A DNA stretch of 64,000 nucleotides. It comes from Chimaeribacter coloradensis. GTDB taxonomy: Bacteria; Pseudomonadota; Gammaproteobacteria; Enterobacterales; Enterobacteriaceae. The stretch is taken from NCBI RefSeq assembly GCF_002858715.1, contig NZ_PJZH01000006.1, positions 105,042 to 169,041 of the forward strand, given 5' to 3'. Position 1 is the first letter of the stretch, and each line of letters opens with the position of its first letter. Shown piece after piece: positions 54,058 through 63,895 of the stretch. The position numbers and the translations under genes are program-made. The notes beneath the pieces were generated by a model that was not told where the DNA came from, searched no databases, and worked only from the letters and a program-made list of their open reading frames with translations.

Positions 54058-55617
54058 TCAGGCGTGGGCGTCAACTTTAAACACGCGGATTGCCCGTACC
54101 AGTTGGTCAGCCTGCTCCTGCATCGACTGGGCTGCGGCCGCGGACTCATTCACCAGCGCGGCGTTCTGCTGGGTCACCTGATCCATCTGGGTGATGGCGG
54201 TGTTGATCTCTTCAATGCCGGTGCGCTGTTCTGAGCTGGCGATAGTGATTTCGCCCATGATTTCGGTCACGCTCTTCACGCTCGTCAGCACCTCTTCCAT
54301 GGTGGTGCCTGCTTTTGCCACCTGCTTGCCGCCCTCATCCACTTTGGAGACGGAGTCTTCAATCAGCTGGGCGATCTCTTTGGCCGCAGACGCAGAACGC
54401 TGCGCCAGGCTGCGCACTTCCGAGGCTACCACCGCAAAGCCGCGGCCCTGCTCACCAGCACGCGCCGCTTCCACCGCGGCGTTCAGCGCCAGGATGTTGG
54501 TCTGGAAGGCGATGCCGTCGATCACGCTGATGATGTCGACGATTTTCTTCGACGAGCTGTTGATCATGTTCATGGTGCTGACCACCTGCTTCACTGCCTC
54601 GCCGCTTTCCGCTGCCACGCGGGAGGCCTGCGCCGCGAGCTGGTTGGCCTGGCGCGCGTTGTCGGCGTTCTGCCGCACGGTGGAAGTCATCTGCTCCATG
54701 GCGGAGGCGGTCTCTTCCAGCGAGCTGGCCTGCTGCTCGGTACGCACCGAGAGATCCATGTTACCGGCCGAGATTTCGCTGGAGGCGTTGGCGATCAGGT
54801 CAGTGCTGCCGCGCACCTCATTGACGATTTTCAGCAGGTTATCGTTCATGTTTTTCAGTGCCTGCATCAGCTGGCCGGTCTCATCGCGGGAGGTCACGCG
54901 GATCACGGTGCGCAGGTCACCGGCTGCCACATTTTCAGCGATGCTGACCGCCTCACGCAGCGGGCTGACAATCGAGCGGGTCAGCAGGTAGCCCAGGATC
55001 ACCGCCGCCAGGATCGCCAGCGCGGAGAAAATCAGGGTGATGTGGATAGCCGTCGCGCCGTCAGCCAGCGCTTTCACCCCCTCTGACTGCAACTGTGAAG
55101 ACTGGGAGTCGGCGAATTTTACCGCGCTGTTCAGGAACGTATTCTGCGCCGGGGTGATTTTCAGCAGCACATATTCGGCGGCACCTTCGGCATCACCGGC
55201 GCGGATCAGGGCGATCAGCGCCTGTTTCTGTTTCTCAAACGCCTCGGCCGCCTCTTTGACGGCGGCGATTTTCTGCTGGCCGACCAGGGTGGTCTGCAAC
55301 CGCGCGATCTTATCAATGGCGTCGTTGGTGCTCTGGGTGGCGCTGGCGAGCTGGCCGAAACGTTTTACGTTGTACTGCGGGCGCGGGGTATCGATCACCA
55401 TGCCGCGCAGGTATTTGATCTGGTCGTTCACGCCGTCGCGCACGTCGAAGGCCAGCCTGACTTTGGTGTAACGGTCATTGACGATGCTGTCCACGCCGCT
55501 GTTGATGCTGCCGATTTTCACGGTGGCGGTGGCGCTGACGATGATCAACAGCAGGATAACCAGCCCGAATGCGGCCCCCAGGCGGAGGCCCACTCTCATA
55601 TTTTTCACTGAAACCAT
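54058..55617 (-). CDS. Methyl-accepting chemotaxis protein
   Basis: A 519-residue inner-membrane chemoreceptor: first helix at about residues 10-30, a periplasmic four-helix-bundle ligand domain (about 31-190), a second helix (about 190-212), HAMP domain (about 212-265) and cytoplasmic signalling domain. The hairpin tip [21 protein letters not shown] is fully conserved. It has no C-terminal NWETF-type pentapeptide, so it would rely on high-abundance receptors for methylation. The ATG at 55617 has an AGGGGAAG site. A sigma-28-like promoter lies 150 bp upstream. The ligand is unknown. Confidence 0.93.
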   Translation of the reverse strand: MVSVKNMRVGLRLGAAFGLVILLLIIVSATATVKIGSINSGVDSIVNDRYTKVRLAFDVRDGVNDQIKYLRGMVIDTPRPQYNVKRFGQLASATQSTNDAIDKIARLQTTLVGQQKIAAVKEAAEAFEKQKQALIALIRAGDAEGAAEYVLLKITPAQNTFLNSAVKFADSQSSQLQSEGVKALADGATAIHITLIFSALAILAAVILGYLLTRSIVSPLREAVSIAENVAAGDLRTVIRVTSRDETGQLMQALKNMNDNLLKIVNEVRGSTDLIANASSEISAGNMDLSVRTEQQASSLEETASAMEQMTSTVRQNADNARQANQLAAQASRVAAESGEAVKQVVSTMNMINSSSKKIVDIISVIDGIAFQTNILALNAAVEAARAGEQGRGFAVVASEVRSLAQRSASAAKEIAQLIEDSVSKVDEGGKQVAKAGTTMEEVLTSVKSVTEIMGEITIASSEQRTGIEEINTAITQMDQVTQQNAALVNESAAAAQSMQEQADQLVRAIRVFKVDAHA

Positions 55618-55768
55618 CACTTCTTCCCCTTTAAATAGAATGCGGCAGCGCGGTCATCCCTTCATAAATGCCGGGTCGATCCGGATAACGGCCATGTACG
55701 GTGAATCACCGGCAGCACCCCCGGCCATCGCGCGGCAGGGGCTTTTTTTACGCTCGCCGAGGCTCACT

Positions 55769-55795
55769 AAATCGGCATCTGCCGGAAAAACTTGA
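55769..55795 (-). promoter_or_regulatory. Sigma-28 (FliA)-type promoter of the chemoreceptor gene
   Basis: On the minus strand: TCAAGTTT (55788-55795), exactly 11 bp, then GCCGATTT (55769-55776). The FliA consensus is TAAAGTTT-N11-GCCGATAA, so 7 of 8 and 6 of 8 positions match with ideal spacing. Confidence 0.75.
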
Positions 55796-56016
55796 TGAAA
55801 ATCTGTGGGTAAGATCACGTCCTGAGAGCCGCGGTGCCAAAAAACCAAGGGGGGAAACGTTAAATTTCAATGGGTTATAAAAAAGAGATAGTATAGTGCG
55901 GCTGCCGCTGCCGCGTGGGGGTTACCGGCCTGTACAACCTGGCCTGATGCCGTTTTTAACCGGCAGGGATAAGGCCCTGAAAATCAGGAGGGGAGGCGGG
56001 CAGGCATTAAAATGAC

Positions 56017-56046
56017 GAAGGCTCCCACGGGGTGTCGGGAGCCTTC
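56017..56046 (-). terminator. Hairpin, possible end of a minus-strand RNA
   Basis: GAAGGCTCCC (56017-56026) and GGGAGCCTTC (56037-56046) are exact complements around a 10-bp loop. On the minus strand a modest T-rich stretch (CATTTTA) follows; on the plus strand there is none. Confidence 0.5.
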
Positions 56047-56592
56047 AGGGTACTGCACAATCACAAATTAACATTAACTGACTTAACAAGGTGATACTTC
56101 AATTAGCACATCTCGATGAGGTGCACTGTGATAACAGGAATATATGACACCCGATAACTATGTCCTCCTATATAACGCGTAGGAAATACTCCACTATACT
56201 TCCGGACCGGATGCTGACCGGATCAGTACACCGCCCTGCGATAGGCATTCTTTATTTCACGGCGTGATGGGGCTGCCGTTGCGTTATATTACCGCGCCGC
56301 GAAAGAGACCGCGGCAATAAAGAACCTGATTATCGCGGTAGTTCCCCCTGCGTGCGATGACAAATAGCAGTTACGTGGCCTGAAAGCGTAGTTAATCCGT
56401 TGATATTACGGGTTAACTTTCCCATACAACATCACTTCGTGGCCTTTATCGCACAGTCACAGACCTCATACTGTCTGTTGGGTAGCTCATGACAACAACA
56501 AGTATAAATAGCGGTACACTGAAAATGTGTACCCTCATCACATGTCATCTCATTGTCACCTTAAATGTAGTATTTACAGCGAGGGTGTCAAG

Positions 56593-56614
56593 CCCATTTT
56601 TTATAAAAAATGGG
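56593..56614. promoter_or_regulatory. Perfect 22-bp palindrome
   Basis: CCCATTTTTTA followed by TAAAAAATGGG without a loop, directly upstream of a minus-strand TTGACA. It may be an operator or UP-like element, or a plus-strand AT-rich terminator (GGGGATTTTT follows). Confidence 0.5.
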
Positions 56615-56898
56615 GATTTTTAGACGGCATAAAATAACATCACAGGCAGGGTGGTGGGAGCGCCTGTTATATAAAAGAAAATCACGGCAGGTGTTTTAAT
56701 GTCGTCCTTGCGGCAGGTTTTTACAGCCGGTGGGCGGCCCCGCGGCTGCCGGTGAAAATGAGGGGAAATGAGAGGGCGGTGACCCGGGAAATAACCCGTT
56801 GAGATAAAATGAGATACCATAAAATCGGGCGGGCCGGCGCATGGCTATACTCTCAGCAGGCATTACATGACGCCCGCTTATTAATAAAGGAGTATGCC

Positions 56899-57372
56899 AT
56901 GTCAGCAAAAAATGACTTTTTTAAAAAGCTACAGGAAAATATCGACGAAGAGAGGGCAGCGATTGAAGCCGTTAAAGAGGATATTGCTGTTTTCCAAAGG
57001 GAAATTGCCTTTCTTTTTGAAAATATTGAGTTATGGTTCCGTGACACCGGCGTCGAGTGCCACCGGAAAGAGACGTTTCTGACGGCCGGAAATGCGCCTT
57101 ACGCCCGCTACCAGGTTCAGGAACTGTGCCTGACGAACGGCAAAAAGAGCCTCTATATCGTGCCGCAGGGGCTTTATTATTTTGGTGGGGCCAAAGGCTG
57201 CCTGCTGGTCTCCATAGGCAATAACCGCAGTGACAGAAAACTCTTTGAATTACGGATGCAGGACAGCCGCGCAAATTTTGAGAACTGGGCCATTATCGAC
57301 CATCTGACGCCACACCAGGTTATCCCTTTTAATGAAGAGAACTTTTTCCGGCTTATTTATGACTTCTCCTGA
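56899..57372 (+). CDS. Conserved-looking hypothetical protein
   Basis: A 157-residue soluble protein. The first 55 residues are a long charged helix, likely coiled coil (NDFFKKLQENIDEERAAIEAVKEDIAVFQREIAFLFENI). The rest looks like a mixed alpha/beta domain (GKKSLYIVPQGLYYFGGAKGCLLVSI, ENWAIIDHLTPHQVIPFNEENF). No family is recognised. The ATG at 56899 has an AAAGGAG site. It is convergent with the FUSC gene. A good ribosome site and protein-like composition support a real gene. Confidence 0.7.
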   Translation: MSAKNDFFKKLQENIDEERAAIEAVKEDIAVFQREIAFLFENIELWFRDTGVECHRKETFLTAGNAPYARYQVQELCLTNGKKSLYIVPQGLYYFGGAKGCLLVSIGNNRSDRKLFELRMQDSRANFENWAIIDHLTPHQVIPFNEENFFRLIYDFS

Positions 57373-57444
57373 GCCGCTGATTTTCCTGTGGTAAGCCGGA
57401 CAACGCCGGGCGCGGCGTCAGGGCCGGCGCGCCCGGCACCCTCA

Positions 57445-59508
57445 TTACGCCGTTTTTTCCGCCTCATTGCCCGGCCAGCGAAGCTGCGGGAAAAGCAGCA
57501 GGCGGATATTAAACAGGTAGAACATCGGCATAAAGGCGCGCCCGTCCCGCATTGCCAGCATCTCCAGCCGGAACAGCAGCAGATCCAGCTCCTCCCGCAG
57601 CGCCGGGTGCGGGGTGGATTGCAAAGACTTCATGCGCCGCTTCAGGTACAGCCCCAGCTCATGGAACATCTGCCCGCTGTCGATGTGGTGCTGCTCCAGC
57701 ACCTCCCGGTGGCGGGCGTAGAAGTCGTAACAGTAGGCACCCAGCCAGGCTTCCGCAATCAGGTTGCCGCCGGACTCCAGATCCGCATCCGGGTCGAGCC
57801 GCTTGCGCGGCAGAATGATGTTCACCTTGTCGAGCGTGCGGGAGATAAACTGCTGGCGCGCCAGCAACGACGAGGCATTGCGCTCGATCTCTTTGATAAA
57901 CCGCAGCAGGTCGCGCAGCCCTTTGCGCAGCGCGCGTTTGGCCGTCCAGGCCGGGCGCTTGTTGCGGATAATCGCCGTGATGACCGCCGCAAAGAAAATC
58001 CCCACCATCGCGGACATCGCCGTGTTTATCACCTTCGGCAGGTCGGGCACAAAGTGGTGGCTCATGCCGATAAACCCCGGCAACTGCGTGGCAACGCTCA
58101 GCCCGATCATATTGGTAGAGGGGCGGGCGATCACCAGCCCCAGCGCCATCAGCCCCGGCGTCAGGCAGATGATTAACGCCTCGAAGGTCACCGCCTGCGG
58201 GATCAGCAGCGCGATATAGAGCACGCTGATCACCAGCGCGATGATCACCCCTTTGATAAACAGCTTCATCGGCGTCAGCGGGGTATCCGCCCCGGCGAAG
58301 AAGGAGCTGAGGATCGCCGCCATCATCGGCGCGGTGGCCCCGTCCGCCCAGCCGCTGCCGATCCAGAACAGGCAGGAACCGAAGGTGGCGAGAAAGGCGG
58401 TCAGCGCCGAGAGCATCAACAGCCCTTTATCGATGTGGCGGTGCGCCCGCGCGTTTTTCGCCAGCCGGGTATCACCGGAGAGGTCACTGACCAGCACGCT
58501 GACGCTCTGGTACGCCCCGGCAATGCGCACAAAGTCCGCCAGCCGTTCCAGCAGGCCGATCAGCAGAATGCTCTCCTCGGTGCCCAGTGTGTTGTGCTGC
58601 CAGGCCTGTTGCAACTCCGCCTGGCAGTGATGCAGCGTCGCCTGGATCGCGGTGACCTCATTAATGGTGTCGCCATCATTCAGCCAGTGTAAAAAGGCTG
58701 CGAACGCCTGCGCCACCGGCTCCGGGAAACGGATCTGCTGCTCGCCCAGCAGGTTGAGCCGCACTTCAATCGCCGTCAGCGTCGGGATCAGGTAGGAGAG
58801 GTGCTGGTACTGCACGCTCACCAGCCGGATCAGCTTGCGCGCGGCGTCGCCGTCGTAGACGCAGTGGGTGATCAGCGTCTCCACATTCAGCGGGAAATTC
58901 GCCATCTGGATCAGGATGTCTTCCCGCTCCAGCGACTTATCTTTCGGCAGCACGGTGATCAGCTCGCTGCAGAGTTTGCGCGCATTCTGGTACCAGACGC
59001 TGACGCTCTGCTCCAGCAGGCTGCGCATCGACACCGGAAACACCAGCCGGTGTACCAGGGAGCTGCAAATAATCGCCACGGTGATCTCCTCAATGCGCGA
59101 GATCACCGTGTCGGTAATGGCACCCGCTGAGCCGACGCTGGGGAAACCCATGATCGCCGCGCTGTAGCCGGCCAGCATAAACACATAGCTTTTCGGCGTG
59201 CGGTCATGCAGGGAGAGGTAGAGGCAGAGCGCCACCCATAACGAGACGCAGAGGCTGAACAGCATCGGGCTCTGCACCGTGATGGGGTAGATAAGGAAGA
59301 TAAACAGCCCGCCCAGCAGGGTGCCCAACAGGCGGAACACCGATTTGGAGAGGGTAGAGGCGGAATAGAGTTGTGAGGCGACGTAGACCGTGGTGAGCGC
59401 CCAGGCCGGTTTTTCAAGGTTGAGTTCGAGAGCAATAAACAGTGCCAGAAAGGCGGCCAGACAGGTTTTGACGGAGAACAGGACTGCGTTTTTTGTAAGC
59501 CACTTCAT
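57445..59508 (-). CDS. FUSC-family (AaeB/YccS-like) transporter
   Basis: A 687-residue inner-membrane protein with two blocks of about five to six helices each (about residues 8-160 and 355-500), each followed by a cytoplasmic region, the layout of the fusaric acid resistance/AaeB family. FSVKTCLAAFLALFIALELNLEKPAWALTTVYV at the N terminus is typical. The related AaeB exports hydroxybenzoates with AaeA; no membrane-fusion partner is adjacent here. The ATG at 59508 (MKWLTKN) is preferred to a GTG seven codons upstream. The substrate is probably an aromatic acid or similar. Confidence 0.87.
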   Translation of the reverse strand: MKWLTKNAVLFSVKTCLAAFLALFIALELNLEKPAWALTTVYVASQLYSASTLSKSVFRLLGTLLGGLFIFLIYPITVQSPMLFSLCVSLWVALCLYLSLHDRTPKSYVFMLAGYSAAIMGFPSVGSAGAITDTVISRIEEITVAIICSSLVHRLVFPVSMRSLLEQSVSVWYQNARKLCSELITVLPKDKSLEREDILIQMANFPLNVETLITHCVYDGDAARKLIRLVSVQYQHLSYLIPTLTAIEVRLNLLGEQQIRFPEPVAQAFAAFLHWLNDGDTINEVTAIQATLHHCQAELQQAWQHNTLGTEESILLIGLLERLADFVRIAGAYQSVSVLVSDLSGDTRLAKNARAHRHIDKGLLMLSALTAFLATFGSCLFWIGSGWADGATAPMMAAILSSFFAGADTPLTPMKLFIKGVIIALVISVLYIALLIPQAVTFEALIICLTPGLMALGLVIARPSTNMIGLSVATQLPGFIGMSHHFVPDLPKVINTAMSAMVGIFFAAVITAIIRNKRPAWTAKRALRKGLRDLLRFIKEIERNASSLLARQQFISRTLDKVNIILPRKRLDPDADLESGGNLIAEAWLGAYCYDFYARHREVLEQHHIDSGQMFHELGLYLKRRMKSLQSTPHPALREELDLLLFRLEMLAMRDGRAFMPMFYLFNIRLLLFPQLRWPGNEAEKTA

Positions 59509-59764
59509 GAAAAGATCGTACCGGTGCACGCTGAGTGGCGCGTATCCTGCCAGAAGGATTTGGCTTGTGCGCGGGAATTTCTACTACAAGGTGTTACCAG
59601 ATGGGTATTCTGATGTTTATCTTTATTTAACAGAACGTTAAAGCGAGTATTTTTGTGCGGTTTCAGTTTGTGCGGCCGCGTTTCCCCGCGGCGCAGGGTA
59701 AAGGGTTGATAGATGCCGGGTGAACGGGGAAAATCGCGGCCACAACAATAAGGAGAACCTGCCA

Positions 59765-60490
59765 ATGGAACATCGTCAGAACGCGTGGCTGACCCGCGCA
59801 AAAATCTTCCTGGGCCGCCTGTGGCCACACCCGCTGGTGGTCGCCAAAAAACAGATTGTGCTCGCCAGCCTGGGGGCTGCCTTTGGGCTGGTGGTGACCA
59901 GCCTGTTCAGCCGCTGGCTGCTGGGTGAGGTTAACCCCTGGTTTGTGGCCCCGATGGGCGCTTCCGCGGTGCTGCTGTTTGGCGTGCCGAACAGCCCGCT
60001 GGCCCAGCCCTGGTCAATCCTCGGCGGCAACGTCTTCTCCGCGCTGATCGGTGTCACCGTCGGGCTGTGGCTGCCCCAGCCGGCCATCGCCTGCGGCGTG
60101 GCAGTGGGGCTGGCCATCGCCCTGATGTACGCGCTGCGCTGCCTGCACCCGCCCGGCGGCGCCGTGGCGCTGACGGCGATTGTGGGCGGCGCGGGCATCC
60201 ACCAGGAGGGGTACTACTATGTCTTCAGCCCGATCCTGATCAACTCCCTGTGCCTGGCGCTGCTGGCCATCGTGTTTAATAACCTGGCCGGGCGGCGCTA
60301 CCCGCACCCTTTGTCTGCCGCCGAGAGCAAGCCCGCCCCGGTCTCCTTTGATGTGCCGATCACCCGGGACGACCTGCACGACGCGCTGCTGGCCGGGCAG
60401 TTTCTCGACATTGATGAAGAGGATTTGCAGGCGCTGTTGCAGCAGGCGGAGCAGATCGCCGTACGCCGCCAACAGACCACGGCAAATTAA
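59765..60490 (+). CDS. HPP-family membrane protein
   Basis: A 241-residue membrane protein with about four to five helices. The motif LRCLHPPGGAVALTA near residue 135 gives the HPP family its name, and NPWFVAPMGASAVLLFGVPNSPLAQP near 65 is equally conserved. Related proteins have been described as nitrite transporters in chloroplasts; the bacterial role is unclear. The C-terminal 50 residues are cytoplasmic and acidic. An AAGGAGAA site precedes the ATG. It is divergent from the FUSC gene, and a terminator follows. Confidence 0.85.
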   Translation: MEHRQNAWLTRAKIFLGRLWPHPLVVAKKQIVLASLGAAFGLVVTSLFSRWLLGEVNPWFVAPMGASAVLLFGVPNSPLAQPWSILGGNVFSALIGVTVGLWLPQPAIACGVAVGLAIALMYALRCLHPPGGAVALTAIVGGAGIHQEGYYYVFSPILINSLCLALLAIVFNNLAGRRYPHPLSAAESKPAPVSFDVPITRDDLHDALLAGQFLDIDEEDLQALLQQAEQIAVRRQQTTAN

Positions 60491-60495
60491 GCCAC

Positions 60496-60532
60496 GGGGG
60501 CTACGGCCCCTTCTCAGCCCCCAGCTTTTTTT
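60496..60532 (+). terminator. Terminator after the HPP-family gene
   Basis: GGGGGCT (60496-60502) pairs with AGCCCCC (60516-60522), followed by AGC and T7. Confidence 0.78.
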
Positions 60533-60608
60533 CGGGCGGCAAGCCATTAAAAACGCAGCCGCTTTTTAAATCCTTCTCTCTGTTTTAAATAACCCCTGGC
60601 CGGGGGGC

Positions 60609-60614
60609 TATAAT
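60609..60614 (+). promoter_or_regulatory. Candidate -10 element of the dat-ddc operon
   Basis: A perfect TATAAT, with only a weak -35 (TAAATA) 17 bp upstream. It would give a leader of about 325 nt before the dat start. The leader is AT-rich and contains short inverted words. ATTATGATAA near 60743 weakly resembles half a Fur box. Confidence 0.45.
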
Positions 60615-60944
60615 CAATTTGGCTTTATTGCACATTAACTGCCCATTGCCGGAGAGGTTACCTCCCCTCTAACAGGCAGGCCCGGGCGTGTTAAATGCCG
60701 GGTAAAATAGGCTTTTTGTGCCCTCTCTTCTCGTATGTAACATTATGATAACAACACCGCAGGCGGTTTAATAAGCAACCAATTGATTATTAAGCCAAAA
60801 ATCGTAAACAAATCTAAACAAAATAAAGTATTGAGTACCGGGGTAAAAAACCCTATATTGGCCGCGCTTTACCCACAGGTAGTTACTTTTTTAATTCAAT
60901 TATTCAACCTGGGCGTTACCAATAACCTTGGTTGTAGGAGTGAT

Positions 60945-62330
60945 ATGATGACGGATAAAGTCCGTATTGATACTTTAGGTGCTAATTCATTAAACAGTAA
61001 CAATGAAACTTATTTGGCGCGTCAGGCTGAATTCGAATCGAATGTCAGGAGTTACCCACGTAAATTGCCGCTGGCGATCGCAAAAGCCCAGGGCGTCTGG
61101 ATCACGGATGTTGAAAACAATCAATACCTTGATTGCCTCGCAGGCGCGGGCACGCTGGCACTTGGCCATAACCACCCTGATGTACTGCAGAGCATCCAAA
61201 ATGTCATTACCAGCGGCTTGCCGTTACATACACTGGATCTGACCACCCCGCTGAAAGACCAGTTCTCTGAATACCTGCTCTCTGTGCTGCCGGGCGAAGG
61301 CAAAGAGTATTGCCTGCAGTTCTGCGGCCCGTCCGGTGCGGACGCCGTTGAAGCCGCCCTGAAGCTGGCGAAAAAGCACACCGGCCGCAGCGGCGTGATC
61401 AGCTTCTCCGGCGGTTACCATGGGATGACCCACGGCGCACTGGCCGTGACCGGCAACCTGTCGCCGAAAGAAGCGGTCAACGGCATGATGCCGGAAGTGC
61501 AGTTCATGCCTTACCCGCACCAGTACCGCTGCCCGCTGGGCATCGGCGGTGAGGCGGGCGTGAAAGCGCTGACCTACTACTTCGAAAACCTGATCAACGA
61601 CGTTGAGAGCGGCGTGCGCAAACCGGCGGCGGTGATCCTGGAAGCCGTACAGGGCGAAGGCGGCGTGAACCCGGCACCGGTTGAGTGGCTGCAACGCATC
61701 CGCAAGGTGACCGAAGAGCACGGCATCCTGCTGATCATCGACGAAGTGCAGGCAGGCTTCGCGCGTACCGGCAAACTGTTCGCCTTCGAACACGCCGGCA
61801 TTGAGCCGGACATCATCGTGATGTCCAAAGCCGTGGGCGGCGGCCTGCCGCTGGCCGTGCTGGGTATCAAGAAGAAGTTCGACGCCTGGGCACCGGGCCA
61901 CCACACCGGCACCTTCCGCGGCAACCAGCTGGCGATGGCGACCGGCCTGACCACCCTGAAGTTCCTCAAAGAGAACCAGGTCGCTGCCAAAGTGGCGGAG
62001 CAGGGTGAGTGGCTGAAAGGCAAACTGGCTGAGATGCAGAAACGCTACCCGGTGATCGGCCACGTGCGCGGCCTGGGCCTGATGATCGGCATCGAGATTG
62101 TGAAACCTGGCGAAGCGCAGGATCACATGGGCTGCTACCCGGCTGACGGTGAGCTCTCTGCCCTGCTGCAGAAAAAATGCTTCGAAGCCGGGCTGATCCT
62201 GGAGCGCGGCGGCCGTCATGGCAGCGTACTGCGCCTGCTGCCTTCCCTGTTGATCACCAACGCTGAGCTGGAGATCTTCCTGGATAAATTCGAACACGCC
62301 CTGTTGGCTGCCGGCATTAAACCGGTTTGA
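60945..62330 (+). CDS. dat: Diaminobutyrate-2-oxoglutarate aminotransferase
   Basis: A 461-residue class III PLP aminotransferase. It transfers the amino group of glutamate to aspartate semialdehyde, giving L-2,4-diaminobutyrate. [19 protein letters not shown] is near residue 70, [21 protein letters not shown] carries the cofactor phosphate contacts, [11 protein letters not shown] the Asp that binds the pyridine nitrogen, and [16 protein letters not shown] the Schiff-base Lys. I chose the ATG at 60945 (next to a second ATG at 60948) for its TAGGAG site; an upstream extension of 54 codons is open but is hydrophobic and not family-like. It is coupled to ddc 14 bp downstream. Confidence 0.93.
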   Translation: MMTDKVRIDTLGANSLNSNNETYLARQAEFESNVRSYPRKLPLAIAKAQGVWITDVENNQYLDCLAGAGTLALGHNHPDVLQSIQNVITSGLPLHTLDLTTPLKDQFSEYLLSVLPGEGKEYCLQFCGPSGADAVEAALKLAKKHTGRSGVISFSGGYHGMTHGALAVTGNLSPKEAVNGMMPEVQFMPYPHQYRCPLGIGGEAGVKALTYYFENLINDVESGVRKPAAVILEAVQGEGGVNPAPVEWLQRIRKVTEEHGILLIIDEVQAGFARTGKLFAFEHAGIEPDIIVMSKAVGGGLPLAVLGIKKKFDAWAPGHHTGTFRGNQLAMATGLTTLKFLKENQVAAKVAEQGEWLKGKLAEMQKRYPVIGHVRGLGLMIGIEIVKPGEAQDHMGCYPADGELSALLQKKCFEAGLILERGGRHGSVLRLLPSLLITNAELEIFLDKFEHALLAAGIKPV

Positions 62331-62344
62331 GTGGAAAAGAGAAC

Positions 62345-63811
62345 ATGACCAACCCAATTCTGGCGGCTTCTGCGCAAAGCACCGAGGCCTACCAGCAGGC
62401 TATCGCCCAGAGCAGCGCGGCCGTGGTGAAATGGCTGCAACAGCCTGAGATGTATCAGGGCAAAACCGTGGCGGAACTGCGTGAGCGCATCACGCTGGAT
62501 TTCAATCCTCAGGGCCTGGGCAACCAGGCCGCGATTGAACGCGCCATTGAGTACTTCCTGAAAGACAGCCTGTCGGTACACCACCCGCAGTGCGTGGCGC
62601 ACCTGCACTGCCCGAGCCTGGTTGTCAGCCAGGCGGCCGAGGTGCTGATCAACGCCACCAACCAGAGCATGGACTCCTGGGACCAGAGCCCGTCAGCCAC
62701 CATCATTGAGATGAAGCTGATTGAGTGGCTGCGTACTCAGGTGGGTTACCAGCCGGGCGACGCCGGGGTCTTCACCAGCGGCGGCACCCAGAGCAACCTG
62801 ATGGGCCTGATGCTGGCGCGTGACGCCTTCTTCGCCCGCCAGGGGCACTCGATCCAGCAGGATGGCCTGGTCGGCAACCTGAAGAAGATCAAAGTGTTCT
62901 GCTCTGAGAACGCCCACTTCTCCGTACAGAAGAACATGGCGCTGCTGGGGCTGGGTTACCAGTCCGTGACGCTGGTGAAAACTGACCGCTTTGCGCGCAT
63001 GGATCTCAACGATCTGAAAGAGAAAGTGGCGCAGGCGCAGGCCAACGGCGAGCAGATCCTGGCGATCGTGGCGACCGCAGGCACCACGGATGCCGGGGCT
63101 ATCGACCCGCTGCGTGACATCGCCGCGCTGGCCGCCGAGCACCAGATCTGGGTGCACGTCGATGCAGCCTGGGGCGGCGCGCTGCTGCTCTCTGAGCAGT
63201 ACCGCGACTACCTGGACGGCATCGAGCTGGTGGACTCCATCACCCTGGACTTCCACAAGCAGTTCTTCCAGACCATCAGCTGCGGCGCGTTCCTGCTGAA
63301 AGAGGCGCGCCACTACGAGCTGATGCGCTATCAGGCGGCGTACCTGAACTCTGAGTTCGACGAAGCGCAGGGTGTGCCGAACCTGGTCTCCAAGTCGTTG
63401 CAGACCACCCGCCGTTTCGACGCCCTGAAACTGTGGATGGGCCTGGAAGCGCTGGGCCAGAAGCAATACGCTGCGATCATCGACCACGGTGTGACCCTGG
63501 CGCAGCAGGTGGCGGCCTATGTTGCTGAGCAGCCAAACCTGGAGCTGGTGATGCAGCCTCAGCTGGCGAGCGTGCTGTTCCGCTACCGCCCGGCGTCACT
63601 GGCCGGGGCTGACAATGCCGCTATCGCGCTGCTCAACCAGCGCATCGGTGATGCCCTGCTGGACTCCGGCCGTGCTAACGTCGGCGTAACGGAATTTGAC
63701 GGCGTAACCTGCCTGAAAATGACGTTGCTCAACCCGACGGTCACGCTGGAAGACATCAAAGTGCTGCTGGCGCTGGTGGAAACCACCGCGCAACAACTGC
63801 CGACCGCGTAA
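62345..63811 (+). CDS. ddc: L-2,4-diaminobutyrate decarboxylase
   Basis: A 488-residue group II PLP decarboxylase. It converts diaminobutyrate to 1,3-diaminopropane. FTSGGTQSNLMGLMLARD is near residue 145, AHFSVQKNMALLGLG holds the His stacked on PLP, HVDAAWGGALLLS the Asp, and LDFHKQFFQ the Schiff-base Lys near residue 305. It starts 14 bp after dat and ends with a strong terminator. The Dat-Ddc pair is known from Acinetobacter and many enterobacteria; the diamine can feed hydroxamate siderophores or act as a polyamine, and no siderophore gene is visible here. Confidence 0.93.
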   Translation: MTNPILAASAQSTEAYQQAIAQSSAAVVKWLQQPEMYQGKTVAELRERITLDFNPQGLGNQAAIERAIEYFLKDSLSVHHPQCVAHLHCPSLVVSQAAEVLINATNQSMDSWDQSPSATIIEMKLIEWLRTQVGYQPGDAGVFTSGGTQSNLMGLMLARDAFFARQGHSIQQDGLVGNLKKIKVFCSENAHFSVQKNMALLGLGYQSVTLVKTDRFARMDLNDLKEKVAQAQANGEQILAIVATAGTTDAGAIDPLRDIAALAAEHQIWVHVDAAWGGALLLSEQYRDYLDGIELVDSITLDFHKQFFQTISCGAFLLKEARHYELMRYQAAYLNSEFDEAQGVPNLVSKSLQTTRRFDALKLWMGLEALGQKQYAAIIDHGVTLAQQVAAYVAEQPNLELVMQPQLASVLFRYRPASLAGADNAAIALLNQRIGDALLDSGRANVGVTEFDGVTCLKMTLLNPTVTLEDIKVLLALVETTAQQLPTA

Positions 63812-63826
63812 TCCCGGTCAGCTGTT

Positions 63827-63866
63827 AAAAAAAGCCGGTGCCCCAAAAGGGCACCGGCTTTTTTAT
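63827..63866 (+). terminator. Terminator of the dat-ddc operon
   Basis: AAAGCCGGTGCCC (63831-63843), loop CAAAA, GGGCACCGGCTTT, followed by more T. It is A-rich on the left as well, so it can also serve the convergent partial gene at 63896. Confidence 0.93.
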
Positions 63867-63895
63867 TGGCTTGAGATTTTGAGATGAAAATATTG

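Larger units (their letters stand above)
55796..56898. other. Long non-coding region with a possible minus-strand RNA
   Basis: About 1.1 kb with no convincing protein gene. A TTGACA (minus strand, 56586-56591) with TACATT 16 bp further could start a leftward transcript near 56560. The hairpin at 56017-56046 followed by GTCATTTTA could end it after some 540 nt. Within it, a GGAGG site precedes a possible 15-codon frame. A perfect 22-bp palindrome (56593-56614) abuts the -35 element. Confidence 0.4.

Noticed and set aside
53751..54080. Open frame of 109 codons after the ABC exporter region
   Set aside because: It runs through the TTGGTACTAA palindrome and the chemoreceptor terminator, and has no recognisable domain.
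56620..56908. Minus-strand open frames of 66-70 codons before the small hypothetical gene
   Set aside because: No start signal or protein-like pattern; they overlap the ribosome site of the real plus-strand gene.
60740..60760. Possible Fur box upstream of dat
   Set aside because: Only a short ATTATGATAA-like half matches; too weak to report as a site.
60783..60944. 54-codon N-terminal extension of the dat reading frame
   Set aside because: It is hydrophobic and unlike the family, while a strong ribosome site lies directly before the ATG at 60945.
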